A stretch of 64,000 bases of DNA from Paracorniculantispora psalliotae (GCA_002796755.1 PHFE01000028.1:511472-575471); one strand, 5' to 3'; counted from the first letter of the stretch, positions 34,274 to 46,196 are shown. The notes: generated by a model not told the origin, from the letters alone. Program-made: numbers and translations.

Positions 34274-34327
34274 CGGAGTAGCCCCTGTGTACCGGAGACG
34301 AATTTAGATATGTACATCAACATGCGT

Positions 34328-35402
34328 TTAAATATCCACCACAAACGCGCGCGACTTGATACGGCCTGTGTTTCCGTACATCTGCGCGGCATTTACCATG
34401 ATGCCACCCTGGTTTCCTCTGGGGCCACCCATGAGCCATTTCCACGCCACGCCTTGTAGACCATAATACATGACCTGCCACATGTAAATCCACGACCGAT
34501 TGGGAATGAAGTCCATAATTGGGCCGCGACGAGGACGTGAGAGTAGCGTTTCGTATGCCTTTTGCATTTCGTCGTAATAGATGGGCTCTTGTCCGTAGGC
34601 CCAGTGGCAGTGGCCAAAGACATGCAGGCGTGGCTTTACACGCCATACTTCGCGGAGCAGATGCGGACATCCAATGTCAAGGTCGAGGTGATGTTTCTAT
34701 AATGATTAGTATGAGCCGTTATATAGATCAAGCATGACAGCATACAGGAGGAGTATGGGTGACGAGAATGTCGGTTTGAGGAGGCACTCTGTTGTACCAA
34801 GGTTGCGTGATGGGCGTATATTGGAAGCTAGACCAGTCAGCGTACTATTCGAATAATACCCTCGCATCTGTATCAACTCACGCAAATTCTTTCGGTCCGC
34901 ATTCGGGGATATCACCAGCACCGAAAATGTTGATCTTGCGGCCATTGACTTCCTGCACCGTCATGTCGCCCTGCAAGAACAGGATGCTGCCCAGCTCGAG
35001 CTTCGCCTTGCTGCGCACGTCCTCGTCCCTCCGCGACCGGCGGTCAAAGTAGCTGTCGTGGTTGCCGGCCACCACAATCTTGACGGGGTGGGCGAAGCCG
35101 TTGAGCCAGTCGAGCTGCTTCTGGATGTCGGCGGCGGTGCCCGCGTTGGTGAGGTCGCCCGCGTGGACGAGGATGTCGCCGTCGGGCACCTCGACCGTCT
35201 GGTCGTGCGTGTCGGAGATGCACACGACGCGGACGGGCTCCTTGCCGCGCGGCGGGCGAAACGGTCGCCCGCGCAGCCACACGAGGATATGGTAGAGGTT
35301 GATGGTGAGAAAGGTGAGTGGCGAGAGAAGCAGGTGGTCGAGCACGGTGAGGTTCTCCCACTGCGAGGAGCGTCGCAGACCGAGGGTTTGTAAAAGACCC
35401 AT
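34328..35402 (-). CDS. Calcineurin-like metallophosphoesterase (MPPED-type)
   Basis: Three minus-strand exons, 35402-34882, 34827-34746 and 34696-34328, give 323 residues. All the metal-binding motifs are there: SDTHD (D64, H66), GDL (82-84), GNHD (113-116), THTPP in exon 2/3 and GHCH in exon 3. A hydrophobic stretch at about 22-42 before the catalytic domain suggests a membrane anchor. Overall it resembles the MPPED1/2-like and fungal 'Ser/Thr phosphatase family' proteins, which hydrolyse phosphoesters with two metal ions. The substrate is not predictable. An in-frame ATG at 35468 would add 22 residues; I prefer 35402, which begins MGLLQTLGL, but this is uncertain. It faces the TMEM86-like gene and is divergent from the MFS gene. 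Confidence 0.87.
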
Positions 35403-36374
35403 GGTAGAGGCTAGCTGCAGCGCTTTTTGGAGAAATCGAAAGCAGCCAAAAAATGACCCGATAGTCACAATTCTCAGTTTGCTTGACGTTGACGCTGAAT
35501 GAGCATTGTTGATGAATGTTGAGATGTGAGGGGCGAAGATTGCTTGGATGTTGAGGTACTTTCAGCTGCACTGCTGCAATGTGCGGCTGCATGTACCTTT
35601 GTTAGCAGTCGTCACAGTGGAGCTGTAGCGCATGCCGCCCTGTGAGTCGAATATTCTCATCCACTGTCATCACCACGTTGGCAGCTTCTTGTAAGGGCTA
35701 ATGAAAGCAATTGTTTGTCGAAATTATCCTCACAATTAAATAACCTCGAACCTGACCAATTATGAGAATCAATTGATTCCAAGCCAGACATATTTTCTTT
35801 TAGCACGCCATCCAACCAAAGCGATGCAATTCTGGAAAGCTTTCGACAGCCGAGTTCCGCAGGCCGTACTATTCCCATACAAATAGCGGAATCCCTTTGT
35901 CGCCTGCTTTCTCACAAGACAAAATGAGGCAAAATGCCAACGGACGCAAAACGGCACAAGCGTTCCTTTTTAGGTTTGGTGCCGCCTAGCATCTGTAGAT
36001 TTGGTGCGCCTTGCGGGAATGCCAATTTGTCTACTCGACCTACTTTTGTCATGGGGAGTGGGGCGACGATTTGTCTTGTCGAGATCTGGCAGAGCAAGAT
36101 CTGTCGCGATGGAAGAAATTTGTCTAAATATCGTTATTGGCTCGGCTGGGGAACAGATGTGTGTGAAATGCCGCAGATCGGCTTTTTGACTATAATAAGG
36201 GGTTGGGCTACCGACGTAGACTCCCAGATCTCAGACTCAGGTCATCACCAGCGTTACAACCATTATCAGAACAGCCATTGTTCAAAAACACATTGAAGCG
36301 ATCGAATCCAACACTTCTAAAAAAGGACATAAAAAAACACCAAATCAATTCAAAGATAATTTCATCACACCGTA
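35403..36374. promoter_or_regulatory. Divergent promoter region (phosphoesterase / MFS exporter)
   Basis: About 970 bases between divergent starts. A TATA-like tataataa lies at 36191-36198, about 180 bases before the MFS start, followed by an A-rich leader. No gene seen. Confidence 0.45.
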
Positions 36375-38102
36375 ATGCTCGACCTCATTCGAGAAGCCCC
36401 TCTTGGGCAGGCTATCCGATTCCTGTCCCGCAACAAGCTCCTTCAATACCCCGAAGAACAACCCGGCTTCCAGCTGCCACCTGAATATCTCGAGAAATTG
36501 TCTCAGAACGAAAAACTCAATATCCCTCATACACCAAATGAATCTTCCCCGTCTTCAGATGTCGACGAGAGCGACACGTCCGAGTCTCTCAAGAACGAAC
36601 AAGGCACTTACAACGACGTCACGGTCGAGGCCCAGCGCCAGCTCACCCTCCAACGCACCAAGTCTGTGCCCATTGCGCCGCAAAAGACCGAAGACGGCAT
36701 CGTCCTGGTAGACTGGTACACGACCGACGATCCTGCCAACCCCCAAAACTGGACTTCCGCGAAGAAGTACTTTGTCATCTTCGTCCTCTGCTTCTACACA
36801 TGGACAGTGTACTGCGCGGGCCCCATCTACGCCACCGCGGAAGAGGGCATCCAGAAGGAATTCGGCGTCAGTGCCGTCGCCTCCACGCTCGGCCTGTCCC
36901 TCTACATCCTCGCCTACGGCATCGGCGACCTGCTCTTCTCCCCGCTGACCGAGATCCCCGTCGTCGGCCGCAACCCGGTCTACTACGGCACCTTTCTCGT
37001 CTTCTGGATCCTCTCCTTCCCTCAGGCCGTTGTCAACAGCTTCGGCGGCCTGCTCGCCATCCGCTTCTTCCTCGGCTTCTTTGGCAGCCCCGCGCTGGCC
37101 AACGGCGGCGCGACCGTCGGCGACATGTTTGACCCCATCTACATTCCCTACGGCCTCTCCTGGTGGGTGTTTTCCGCCTGGGCCGGCCCCGCGTTTGGCC
37201 CGCTGCTGGGCGGCTTCGCGGCCATGGCCAAGGGTTGGCGCTGGCCGCTCTGGGAGATTGTCTGGATGGCGTCGCCCGCGCTGCTCTTCCTGCTCACGCT
37301 CATGCCGGAGACGTCGGGCCCCAATATCCTCCTCAACCGCGCCAAGAGACTGCGCAAGCTGACGGGCGACAACCGACTTCAGTCGCAGAGTGAAATCGAT
37401 CAGCGTGCCATCAGCACTGGTGAAATGGTCAAGGCGACTCTGATCCGACCTATTGAGATCATGATGAAGGACCCTGCCATTTTCTTCGTCAACGTCTACA
37501 CGGGCTACTTCTATGGCGTCTTCTACACCTTCTTTGAGGTGTTCCCTCTTGTGTTTCCCGTTTTCTATGGCATGAACCTTGGTGAAACTGGCATTACGTT
37601 CTTGGCTTGCTTCATCGGTGTCACTATTGGGCTTCTCGGCTACTTTGCGTACTTGTATTTCTACATGGTACCGGACAATCTCAAGAATGGTCTTCGAGAG
37701 CAGGAGCACCGCCTCGTTCCCGCGATTATCGGCTCTTTCCTGCTGCCCATTGGTCTCTTCATCTTTGCCTGGACTGCTCGCTCGAGTATTCACTGGATTG
37801 TTCCTCTCATCGGTCTGGGAATTTTTGTTATTGGCCATTTTTGGGTCATGCAGTCGCTCTTCATCTATATTCCGTTCTCCTACCCGAAGTATGCTGCCTC
37901 GCTCTTTGCTGGTAACAGTATCTGGAGATCCGGGGTCGCTTGTGGCTCTGTAATTTTCGCTCGTCCGCTCTTCATCAACCTCGGCGTCGCCTGGGGCACG
38001 ACTCTTCTGGCCTGCCTGAGTGTCGCCGGCATTTTTGGCACAATCGGTATTTACGTTTTTGGCAAGAAACTCCGTGCCAAGTCTAAGTTTGCCCAGAGCT
38101 AG
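36375..38102 (+). CDS. MFS multidrug/polyamine exporter (DHA1, 12 helices)
   Basis: Single exon, 575 residues. A hydrophilic N-terminal region of about 130 residues ends in the marker DDPANPQNW, shared by fungal DHA1 exporters, and is followed by 12 predicted helices in two sets of six around a central loop (about 315-365). Helix 1 region reads FVLCFYTWTVYCAGPIY; the loop 2-3 region contains LTEIPVVGRNPVYYG, in place of the usual MFS basic motif; GLLAIRFFLGFFGSPALANGG lies near helix 4. The family includes Tpo1/Flu1-type drug and polyamine proton antiporters of the plasma membrane. The substrate is unknown. A 531-codon open frame on the opposite strand is a GC-codon shadow. The gene faces the sedolisin gene, 243 bases between stops, but no biosynthetic cluster is present. 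Confidence 0.9.
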   Translation: MLDLIREAPLGQAIRFLSRNKLLQYPEEQPGFQLPPEYLEKLSQNEKLNIPHTPNESSPSSDVDESDTSESLKNEQGTYNDVTVEAQRQLTLQRTKSVPIAPQKTEDGIVLVDWYTTDDPANPQNWTSAKKYFVIFVLCFYTWTVYCAGPIYATAEEGIQKEFGVSAVASTLGLSLYILAYGIGDLLFSPLTEIPVVGRNPVYYGTFLVFWILSFPQAVVNSFGGLLAIRFFLGFFGSPALANGGATVGDMFDPIYIPYGLSWWVFSAWAGPAFGPLLGGFAAMAKGWRWPLWEIVWMASPALLFLLTLMPETSGPNILLNRAKRLRKLTGDNRLQSQSEIDQRAISTGEMVKATLIRPIEIMMKDPAIFFVNVYTGYFYGVFYTFFEVFPLVFPVFYGMNLGETGITFLACFIGVTIGLLGYFAYLYFYMVPDNLKNGLREQEHRLVPAIIGSFLLPIGLFIFAWTARSSIHWIVPLIGLGIFVIGHFWVMQSLFIYIPFSYPKYAASLFAGNSIWRSGVACGSVIFARPLFINLGVAWGTTLLACLSVAGIFGTIGIYVFGKKLRAKSKFAQS

Positions 38103-38345
38103 ATATAATAGATAACTATGAGGTCTTAAACAAAAATTGGTCACTGGCACTGTAACTTGGCACAGAATGAAGGAATTTCATCTACTTTAATTTAGCTCTA
38201 TTTAATTTGTTTGGAAGTTTTGAAAAGTCGTTACAAGTAAAAGAAATATGTAATCGTTAATAGATATGTGCTGCTGTTTATTTCCAAACTCCGCCACTCA
38301 TAGCGGACGAGTAAATATCGCGGACAAAAAAGTTGGCTAATGGTC

Positions 38346-40171
38346 TTAAACCAGGGTCATGAGTTTAGACAGGTTGGGACTGCCCAGGCCAGTGACAGGA
38401 TCCCAACCGGTGCTGGCAGAGAAACCGTTGGTGTTGCAACCGGGGTTGTTGCCACGGGTAATATCGTTGAGACCGGAGACACCCTTGCTGTACAGGAAGG
38501 GGTTAAGGAAACCCAGAGGAGGCTTGCCCTGTGAAATGAGATAGTCGTTGAGGAGAGCAATGACGCCAGCGAAAGTCGGAGAAGCGGCACTGGTACCGCT
38601 GACATACGTGTCACCTCCGTTGAGAACAATGTGGAAGTTCTCAGCCTGGGCGGCGATGTCAGGGATACCGCGACCCTTGGGGTTGTAAAGACCTGAATAC
38701 TGGTTGCCAATGCGAGAGAGATATTTGGAAGTAGAAGTCGACTGGTAGTCCGGAACAGCGTAGTATTCAGAGAAGCCACCGGAGGAGAGGCTAGCAGCTG
38801 TCTCCGGAGTACTCGTGGTGCCACCAACAGCGGTGACCCAAGGGCAACTGGCGGGGACTAATCACGGCAAGTTAGCAAGGCCACAAATTTACAGCACATT
38901 CCTGGGTTTACTCACAGGTGGGAAGGAACTTCTTCTTGTTGGATCCGTCGTTAGCCTGGCAGTTGTTGGGCTGACCACCGGACACACCGCCGTCGCCAGA
39001 GCTGCACATGAAGCTGACACCGCGAGCACCAAGCTTCATATACTGATTGCAAACATTGTCGGCGTAGTCCTTGGGGACGGTCTGCTCATTATCACCGTAG
39101 GAAGAGGTGATCGTCTGGGGAAGATTCGGGTTCTGCAGCATGTAGTTGAGCCAGTCCAGGTATGGCTCGTTGGAGTTGGAGGGGGTACCAGAATCTGGCT
39201 TGAACGGGGGACGACCGCCCGTTGCGTAGAAGACGTTGGTCATAGGAGAGGACAAGGCAACAGTATATCTGTTTTTGTTAGCCGAGAAGCCCTTTTCACG
39301 GCTGGAGGACATGTTTCACTTACTGAACATCAAGAGCAGCCTCGATAGTGCTAGAACCGCTGTTACTACCACCGTTGACAAGCTCAACATTGAGTTTACC
39401 ACCCTCGCCATTGTTGTATTCCTGGAGAAAGGAGCGCAGATCACCACTATTAGCATGCTCCTCAAGGTAGCCACACACGCCAAGGAGAGACTTGCTGCTC
39501 TTGGCAGTGTAGGTGACGTTGTACAAGGATCTCAGGCAATCAGGCGTAACACCGAATCCGCAGCTCGCGGCTCCCTTTGACGTGGGGTTGCTGGAAACCT
39601 TGTCACCTGTGACCGACGAGGCCTTGAGCCCGCGGTTGATCATGCCCATGTCGCTGAACATGGTGGTGGGCTGGATCATGTTGACCTCGGAGTGCAAGTT
39701 CTGGGGAAGGCTGTACTGGGTGGTACGGACAGTGTACCTGTCATCACCAGCATGGTGGTAGACGCTGTACTTGGTGCCGAGCATCTTCTCAGCCTGGGCA
39801 ATGGTGACGGTGACGGGCATCAGACCGTTGGAGATCTCGCCAGCCTTGACGCCATGGGACTCGAGCCACGAGGTGACCGACTGAACCGTCTCCTTGGTAG
39901 GAGCGGTCAAGGTGTCAATTTCGTCCTTGCTCATGTGTTTGCCGTAGTCGGGATGGTCAGGAGTGCTCATCGCCAAGAGACGCTGCTGGAGCACGTCCAT
40001 GTTCTGCTCCTTGAGACCGATGTGCATGTCGATCTGGTGGTCAGCGGGAGCATCTCCGTAGACCTGCCAGCCCGTAGGCACCGAGTGAAGCGACTGCTTC
40101 AAGGCCATCTGCAGATTGGTCGGAGAGGCGGCTGCCAGAGCGGCGAGAATGGGAAGAAGAGTGACAAGCAT
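38346..40171 (-). CDS. Secreted sedolisin (S53) tripeptidyl-peptidase-like protease
   Basis: Three minus-strand exons, 40171-39324, 39268-38916 and 38857-38346, give 570 residues. The chosen ATG starts a signal peptide (MLVTLLPILAALAAA); an upstream in-frame ATG would bury it. A propeptide of about 190 residues (ADHQIDMHIGLK..) is followed by the catalytic domain. The S53 catalytic set is complete: E277 and D281 (TIEAALD), the oxyanion Asp D375 (SSGDGG) and the nucleophile S490 in GTSAASPTFAG. The calcium site near the C terminus (NDITRG and GWDPVTGLG) is also present. Such enzymes are secreted acid proteases that activate themselves at low pH and release tripeptides or act as endopeptidases; in fungi they feed on protein and are often expanded in insect- or nematode-associated species. 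Confidence 0.95.
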
Positions 40172-41995
40172 GGTTGCGGTCGTCACGATTGGGCTTGGTG
40201 GTGGTGACAATCTTGTCTGATACTCTGCAATTGAAACGGGGAGACCTGGGGATTTTATAGCTAAGTAGCCCCTTGACGGTTCAAACGTGGAGTAAATGAT
40301 CCGGTTCTACTTAGGACAGTAACTAATAAAGCCGAGAGAGAGAGTGCACTGCGGGGTGCAGAGTAGCAGCGAAGAAAGATCGTGGGTTAGCCAATACCAA
40401 AAGCCCGCGAGATACCGCAGTCTCTATCGAGAAGGTGGTACAAAAACGGCTACCGGCACCAGCGATCCAGTTTTCATTACCCCGCGCAGAAACAACAGCC
40501 TGCATAGCGGCCTTGGCATCTGTAGAGCGACGATGCCGATGAGCTCTTGCCTATTTCGATGTAAGAGCACCCAGCAGGATGACAGCATTCGACGTAGCCG
40601 ACCGCGAACCTGGATCTGGCAGTTGTTTCAGATAAGGCAATTGATAGGTTCAAATTACTATTGGGAACACTGCAGATAATCGAGTGGCGTTTTGTACAAC
40701 TCAGTTGGAAAGTCGCAATTTCACATGAGAAAGGAAGGTAGTATTGGGGGTCGGCCTGTCGCCAGGTTAGCGTGGCAGCGCAGCGTTGCCACCTAAACTA
40801 GACATACAATGTACCAGCAAGTATGCAGTCTTAAAATGTAGCCGAAAGGATAATTCCGCTATTTTTATCTCGAGGAACTTTTTTTAGTCTCTGAATCGGT
40901 CACTCCCTCAGACACTGGCCTGTTATTGGCCGACAGCAGAATTGCACCATACTGAGGTGGTATTCTTTACTTCAATGACAGCGGCCTCCTTCCTAAATCA
41001 TCAAAGTTTAATGGCGCTGTAGCTGCAGAGAGACGAACGTTTAGTTGGTTTCACAGCAAGTGCATCACCTAGCCTGAAGGCGACGAAGCGATGGTGGTGA
41101 GACTACAAAAGTTCCTCGACAGTAAGCTGCGTTCCATGGATGCGAAAGTAGCGAGCAACAAGGTTTTCTTTTGCGATAAACGTGAATAAACGAGTGTGCA
41201 TAGATGCGATTGAAACATTTAACCTTTATCCCTTTGTCTCGACCAGTTTTAATCTCGACTTGAGATCTGTACCGTGTAGGGCAGACTGTCGCGAAGATGC
41301 GGGGGGCTCGCACGCTACCCCGGCTGGTGGTGCGGAGCAGCGATCCTCGCCACAAAGGGCAGCGGGTATTACCGATCGTGGAGTCGCGGAGGTGGCTGTC
41401 TGCCAAGAAGAGAGAAATCGGACATGTAAAGCCCAAACACCATCAAGAGCTTAGATGTATGCATAAGCCGGCCTGCTGTGCATGCAGTACCTTGCCCTGA
41501 GCTGTAAGTCGGCTGATCTGCGCCCAATTGCAAAGTACTCAGACGACGCACGGCAAGGCCGAGGCTACTGCGTGTTCGGCAAAGACAACTGCCGATCCAG
41601 CTTCTTCTTTGGGCGGTTTACAAATAAGAAATATTCATCAACGTGTGTCTGTGACACATATACATGACAGCGATTTGCCTCCTCGCCTTCAACTTCCCAT
41701 GCGGCTGTTCTTTTCCTGCATGTCACGGGGACAGTAATAGTCTCACGAGAGATTGAATAATAGTGTTCTAATAAGCGGTGTGAATAATGACTGTCTAATG
41801 CAACAATATAGGCTTGGTACAGCTGGTTTGAGGGTTGTATAGATGGTAGCAGGGAGTGGGAGCTGCCCTAGGGGGCAGGCAGGCTCAGATGTGTCTTGGG
41901 CCTACGCAGATCACCAGAAAACAGCCTAAAATACAACTGCTGTCACCATTTTCGCCCTCTCATTTCTGAAACACAATATGCGAATTTGATTCTAG
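40172..41995. other. Intergenic region (sedolisin promoter to kinase relic)
   Basis: About 1.8 kb. The sedolisin promoter lies at the left end. Further right, several frames of 60-120 codons are open but overlap on both strands and show no domain. I see no gene, repeat or element I can name. Confidence 0.5.
40250..40263 (-). promoter_or_regulatory. TATA box of the sedolisin gene
   Basis: On the minus strand the sequence reads agctataaaatccc, about 80 bases before the start codon at 40171, a canonical TATA element. A ctgggg hexamer just downstream (towards the gene) fits the CreA/Cre1 SYGGRG pattern, but that pattern is frequent by chance. Confidence 0.55.
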
Positions 41996-43107
41996 CTATC
42001 GACTGACATGGCGTTCGAATGCAGCCATCATTCCCGCGTATAATCGCTCTCTATCATCCGGTTCATAATCCGTGCCGATAAACATCTTGCCGTTCCTCAT
42101 AGGAAACAATAACTGATGAATGGTTGTTGCTAAGGGCAGGCATGGTCTAACGGGTTGCGTGAACTCGTCCTCAATCCATTTCGCAAACTCCATCGGCTGC
42201 ATGTCCTTCCTCTTTTGATGAAAGACGGCCAAAAAGTCGGCACCACGCCACGCGTACAGGCGACTCGTTTCCGGGACCTGATGCGAGGTGGCTCCATCGT
42301 GGCAGATGGTCATCCACAAGAAGATGTAGAATAGAGATGCGAGGTCGTGACGATAGGGGTAATCATCACCGCCGAGTATGCCAACAGCCATGAACCCTCT
42401 CAAACCTACCAGCAATCGCTCGCTGGGCGGATTTGTAAGATCCAGCGCCATATCTAGATCGATGAGCATTCCTGCTGGAGCATCGGGATCTTGTATGTCA
42501 CCAGGGATAATGATGATGTTTTGCGGGCTGACGTCGCGATGAAGAATGTTGGCCTGGAGGTAAAGAGAGCGAAGTGCTCTGACAATGTCGCCGAGGACCG
42601 CCATGAGCTCCGATGCCGAGGAGAAAGTATCCAGTGGTCGCCCGAGCGGGGACGTGATGACACACCGGAACCCAAGATTGTCGAATTTGCTTTCTTTCTC
42701 GTATTTGACGATGCCGCTGAAGGCTTGCTCTACCGACGAGGGGGTATCGAGCGTTGATTCTGGCCGTAGGGCTGGTTAGGCTCATCCGCATCTTTAGCGT
42801 TCAGGCGAGGAAGCGAGAACTCGTAGGGCTGGTCGAAATGCAGACCCCGTCGAAGACTTGCAATGTCGCCCAAGTGTCGATAGCCTTCGAGTTTAGGCAG
42901 ACCCCAGACATGGCTTTCATTGGCGAATGTTAGCAACGTCCGCTCAGCTGAGATCTCGCCTTGCTGCCAGGCAAGCTTGACGACCAACCCTCGATCCGAC
43001 AAGCCCGGAATGCGCGCCTTAAAGCAAGTTGTCCCAGGTCCCACCAGGTAGTCCTGCTTCACAAATGCGTCCTCTTCGACAGATACTCTCGGTCCACAGC
43101 ACTCGAT
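41996..43107 (-). pseudogene. FunK1-type fungal protein kinase, truncated and frame-broken
   Basis: Two overlapping minus-strand frames together spell one kinase. The first (43107 to 42730) contains the entry FVKQDYLVGPGTTCFKARIP and a VVKLAW strand with the usual Lys, then SHVWGLPKLEGYRH and SLRRGLHF. It stops at a TAG at 42732-42730. The second (open from 42775 to 41996) carries RCVITSPLGRPL, then NILHRDVSPQNIIII (catalytic HRD), GMLIDLDMAL (the DFG position is DLD, as in FunK1) and RHDLASLFYIFLW. Switching frames needs a shift between about 42775 and 42733; no good donor/acceptor pair serves, since the only CTAAC sits four bases from the AG. Upstream of 43107 an in-frame TAA interrupts the sequence, and the N-terminal helical region of about 200 residues usual in FunK1 proteins is not found. 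A sequencing indel could mimic the shift. Confidence 0.62.
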
Positions 43108-43688
43108 TTAGAATAGAGATGAAAAAGCCGAGCGGCTTGCATAGCGGGAGGGCCCCAACTAAATATGGCCGCGTGGCCCATACTCGAATTTTTCATCTCG
43201 ACCACCAGTCAGCAAAAGCTGGAGGTTCTGTGTAACATGAGGTAGATTGGATTGGACTGAAGTCGCAAGGCCCTTGCTCAGGCAGCATGTGCAGCATTCC
43301 ACCTTGCCCCGCCAAGGATGCGTGAGCCTGGCCAGTCACAGCGTCATGGGGGCTGATCTTCCCTGCTGGGACGGGCGACTGTAGAATCTTGCTTCTTTGC
43401 CTGGCCAAGGTTGTAGGAAAGTCACCTAAACATTATAAACCATTCATTACCCATTTTCTCATTTTCTGTCTATTTTTACAGTCAACATTATCCAAGTCCA
43501 AGTGCGCCGCAGCTTCAGCTCATCGAGACTCAGAGATCTGTGCGCTGGTGGGCCAAAACTCCACTAGAGCTCCCCATTCCCAGCTTGGTTCGCAGCTCCC
43601 CCTGTCCGGCACCACGTCATTTCGCTTCCACCCTGGATAAGCAATTGTTCCCCCCTCATCCTCACTTGTTCATGTATCTGCATGATCC
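43108..43688. other. Intergenic region (kinase relic / anoctamin-like)
   Basis: About 580 bases. The part up to about 43260 may hold further unrecognisable remains of the kinase 5' end; the rest is the promoter of the anoctamin-like gene. No complete gene. Confidence 0.45.
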
Positions 43689-46196
43689 ATGATGGAAAAG
43701 AACACCGCTCCAATGGCTTCTAAGAAGAACGACGGCACTGTCGACGACAATAACGGGTAGGTCGCTCCCCAGCCTCCGCACGCTCCATGACAGCTGCGCT
43801 AACCGCTATTCCTAAAATACAGCGTCGATTATGTCGTTCACTACAAGATCCCAGCCAAAGGTACGATAGGCGCGCAAACAATCACAAACTTCCAAAAATG
43901 ACGCGCTTGCTAACTCCCTTCCAGAAAAGGCCGAGGCTGAGGCTGGCTACATTGAGCTCATCAAGGCCCTGACCACTGTCGGTCTGGCCAGCGAGGTTCG
44001 ACGCGCCACCAAAGATTCCCTCTACGTCTTTGTCAGGATCGCGTCGACCGAATTGCTGCAGCAGCAGATCTACCGATCCCGATTGCAAGACTGGCTGCAC
44101 GGTGTCCGATCAGCCAGCCCCGATCACAACGTGGCTAAGACCCTCGAGAACGAACCGGTAACCGAGGCCGAACGCCTCCGACTCGTATACCTCATGATGA
44201 TCAAGCCAGAGAACGAGGGCGGCGCTGGCATTACCGAAAATGCCGGTAAATGGAAATATGTTGACGCCATTTTCCCTCTGCAGAATACGGAGTTCAACAA
44301 GGCATGGATTTCCAACTGGGGCGGCAAATATCTTCTGGAAGAAAAGGACATACATGATATTCGTGACAAATTTGGCGAGAATATCACCATGTACTTTGTC
44401 TTCTTGAGGTCCTATCTGCGTTTCCTGGTTATCCCATCTGCCATTGGCTTCAGCGCCTGGCTATGCCTGGGCCAGTTTTCCATGATCTACGCCGTGGCCA
44501 CTTGTCTCTGGTCCGTTACCTTCTTCGAATACTGGAAAAAGAAGGAGGTTGATCTTGCTGTTCAATGGGGCGTGCGACGCGTCTCGGAGATTCAACAACC
44601 GCGACCCGAATTCGAGTGGGAGTTCGAAAAGGAAGACCCCATTACTGGAGAGGCTCTCCGTGTCTACCCTCCGATGAAGCGACTACAGACCCAGATGCTT
44701 CAAGTCCCATTCGCTCTGGCCTGTGTGGTTGCGCTAGGCAGTCTCTCCCTCACCGCCATCTCTCTGGAAATTTTCATCAACGAAGTCTACAGCGGCCCTG
44801 GAAAGCAGTACCTTGCTTTTGTCCCAACCGTGATTCTCGTTGTCTGCACCCCCATCATTTCTACCGGCTTGATGGCTGCTGCCAAAGCTTTGACGGATCG
44901 CGAAAACTATGCCACCGTCGACGCATACCACGCAGCTTTGATTCAGAAGCAGTTTGTTCTCAACTTCATGACATCGTACATGCCGCTGCTCTTCACAACC
45001 TTTGTCTATTTACCCTTTGGCCATGTTCTCATTCCTGCCCTTGACTTTTGGAGACGAATTGCGCAGGCAATCACTTTTAGCAAAGCGCCACTTGCCACTC
45101 GTGAATTTCAAATCAACCCGCAGCGTATCTCAGCGCAGATGTTTTACTTTACAGTTACTGCCCAAATCGTCAACTTTGCTACCGAGTTGGTAGTCCCGTA
45201 TATTAAGCAACGGGCGTTTGCCAAGGCCAAAGAGATTCAGGCTAAACGTAGCGAAGAGACTGTTCAAGACAACCCCGAGGAGACTGCGTTTATGAAGCGA
45301 GTGCGTAACGAATACGAAATGGGCGTGTACGATGTTACCGAGGATTACCGCGAAATGGTCATGCAATTTGGTAAGCAGAATTTGCAATTTTGAAGTCTCG
45401 CACGAGTAATTAACCGGAACCAGGCTACCTCAACCTCTTCTCTGTCGCTTGGCCACTGGCACCTTGCTGCTTCCTCGTCAATAACTGGGTTGAACTTCGT
45501 TCTGATGCTCTCAAAATCGCTATGAGCTGCCGTCGTCCGGTTCCATGGAGAGCTGATTCCATTGGTCCTTGGCTGCAGACTCTCGGTGTCCTGTCGTGGC
45601 TCGGCAGTGTCACTAGCTCCGCAATTGTCTTTTTGTGCAGCAGAGACAGGGACGGAGAGCGTGGCGCCGCCTCCAACTTTACCGCATGGGGCCTTTTGCT
45701 GAGCATCTTGCTCGTGGAACACTTTTATTTCTTGGCGCAGATCATTGTTCGTACTGTTCTGGATAAGCTGGAGAGCCCTGGACTGCAAAAAGAGCGCAAA
45801 GAGAGATTCCTCATGAAGCGTCGTCTGCTGCAGGATCATCTTGGACAGGATGTGGCCGACCGGGCTGCAGCGCCAGGCATTGAAACGTCAGAGAAAATCA
45901 CCCGAGCTGCTCTTGAGGAGGAGGCGAGACAGACTTCTATTCGTGGCAAGGGATCGCCGGCTGAAACGTGAGTTGTTACAGGCATTGAAATTGGGCTATG
46001 GATGGCTAACATTTATTGTAGTTTCTGGCAGCGCCAGCATGGCATGCAAGAGACTATTGACGTTGGTCGAATGTTCATTACACAAATGGTACGAAGAGAC
46101 GAACGGCTATAGACGGGACATGACGGTGACTAACCTTTTTAGGATGCCAAAAATGGCAAGTCAGCCAGCGCCGCGCGGCCGAGCCCCAAGGCATAA
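43689..46196 (+). CDS. Anoctamin/TMEM16 (Ist2-like) membrane protein
   Basis: Six exons: 43689-43756, 43823-43860, 43925-45370, 45424-45967, 46022-46088 and 46143-46196, giving 738 residues. The last exon encodes only 17 residues before the stop. The core matches the DUF590/anoctamin domain: DKFGENITMYFVFLRSYLRFLVIPS, FFEYWKKKEVDLAVQWGV, ENYATVDAYHAALIQKQFVLNFMTSYMPLLF, and EDYREMVMQFGYLNLFSVAWPLAP, with eight to ten membrane helices. Animal TMEM16 proteins are lipid scramblases or calcium-gated chloride channels; yeast Ist2 tethers the cortical ER to the plasma membrane. The fungal protein lacks Ist2's long basic C-terminal tail, so tethering is less certain and scramblase activity is possible. 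Two ATGs in tandem (43689 and 43692) begin the frame. All introns have GT..AG ends. Confidence 0.92.

Noticed and set aside
36555..38150. 531-codon open frame on the minus strand opposite the MFS exporter
   Set aside because: It is fully antisense to a clear 12-helix transporter and consists of charged low-complexity sequence, as expected from the complement of GC-rich codons.
36375..40171. MFS exporter plus sedolisin as part of a secondary-metabolite cluster
   Set aside because: No polyketide synthase, peptide synthetase, terpene cyclase, P450 or pathway regulator lies nearby.
42772..42848. Intron joining the two FunK1 frames
   Set aside because: The only frame-compatible donor is a poor GTCTGC and the CTAAC branch site would lie four bases from the AG; it would also delete sequence that looks like normal kinase (LHFDQPYEF).
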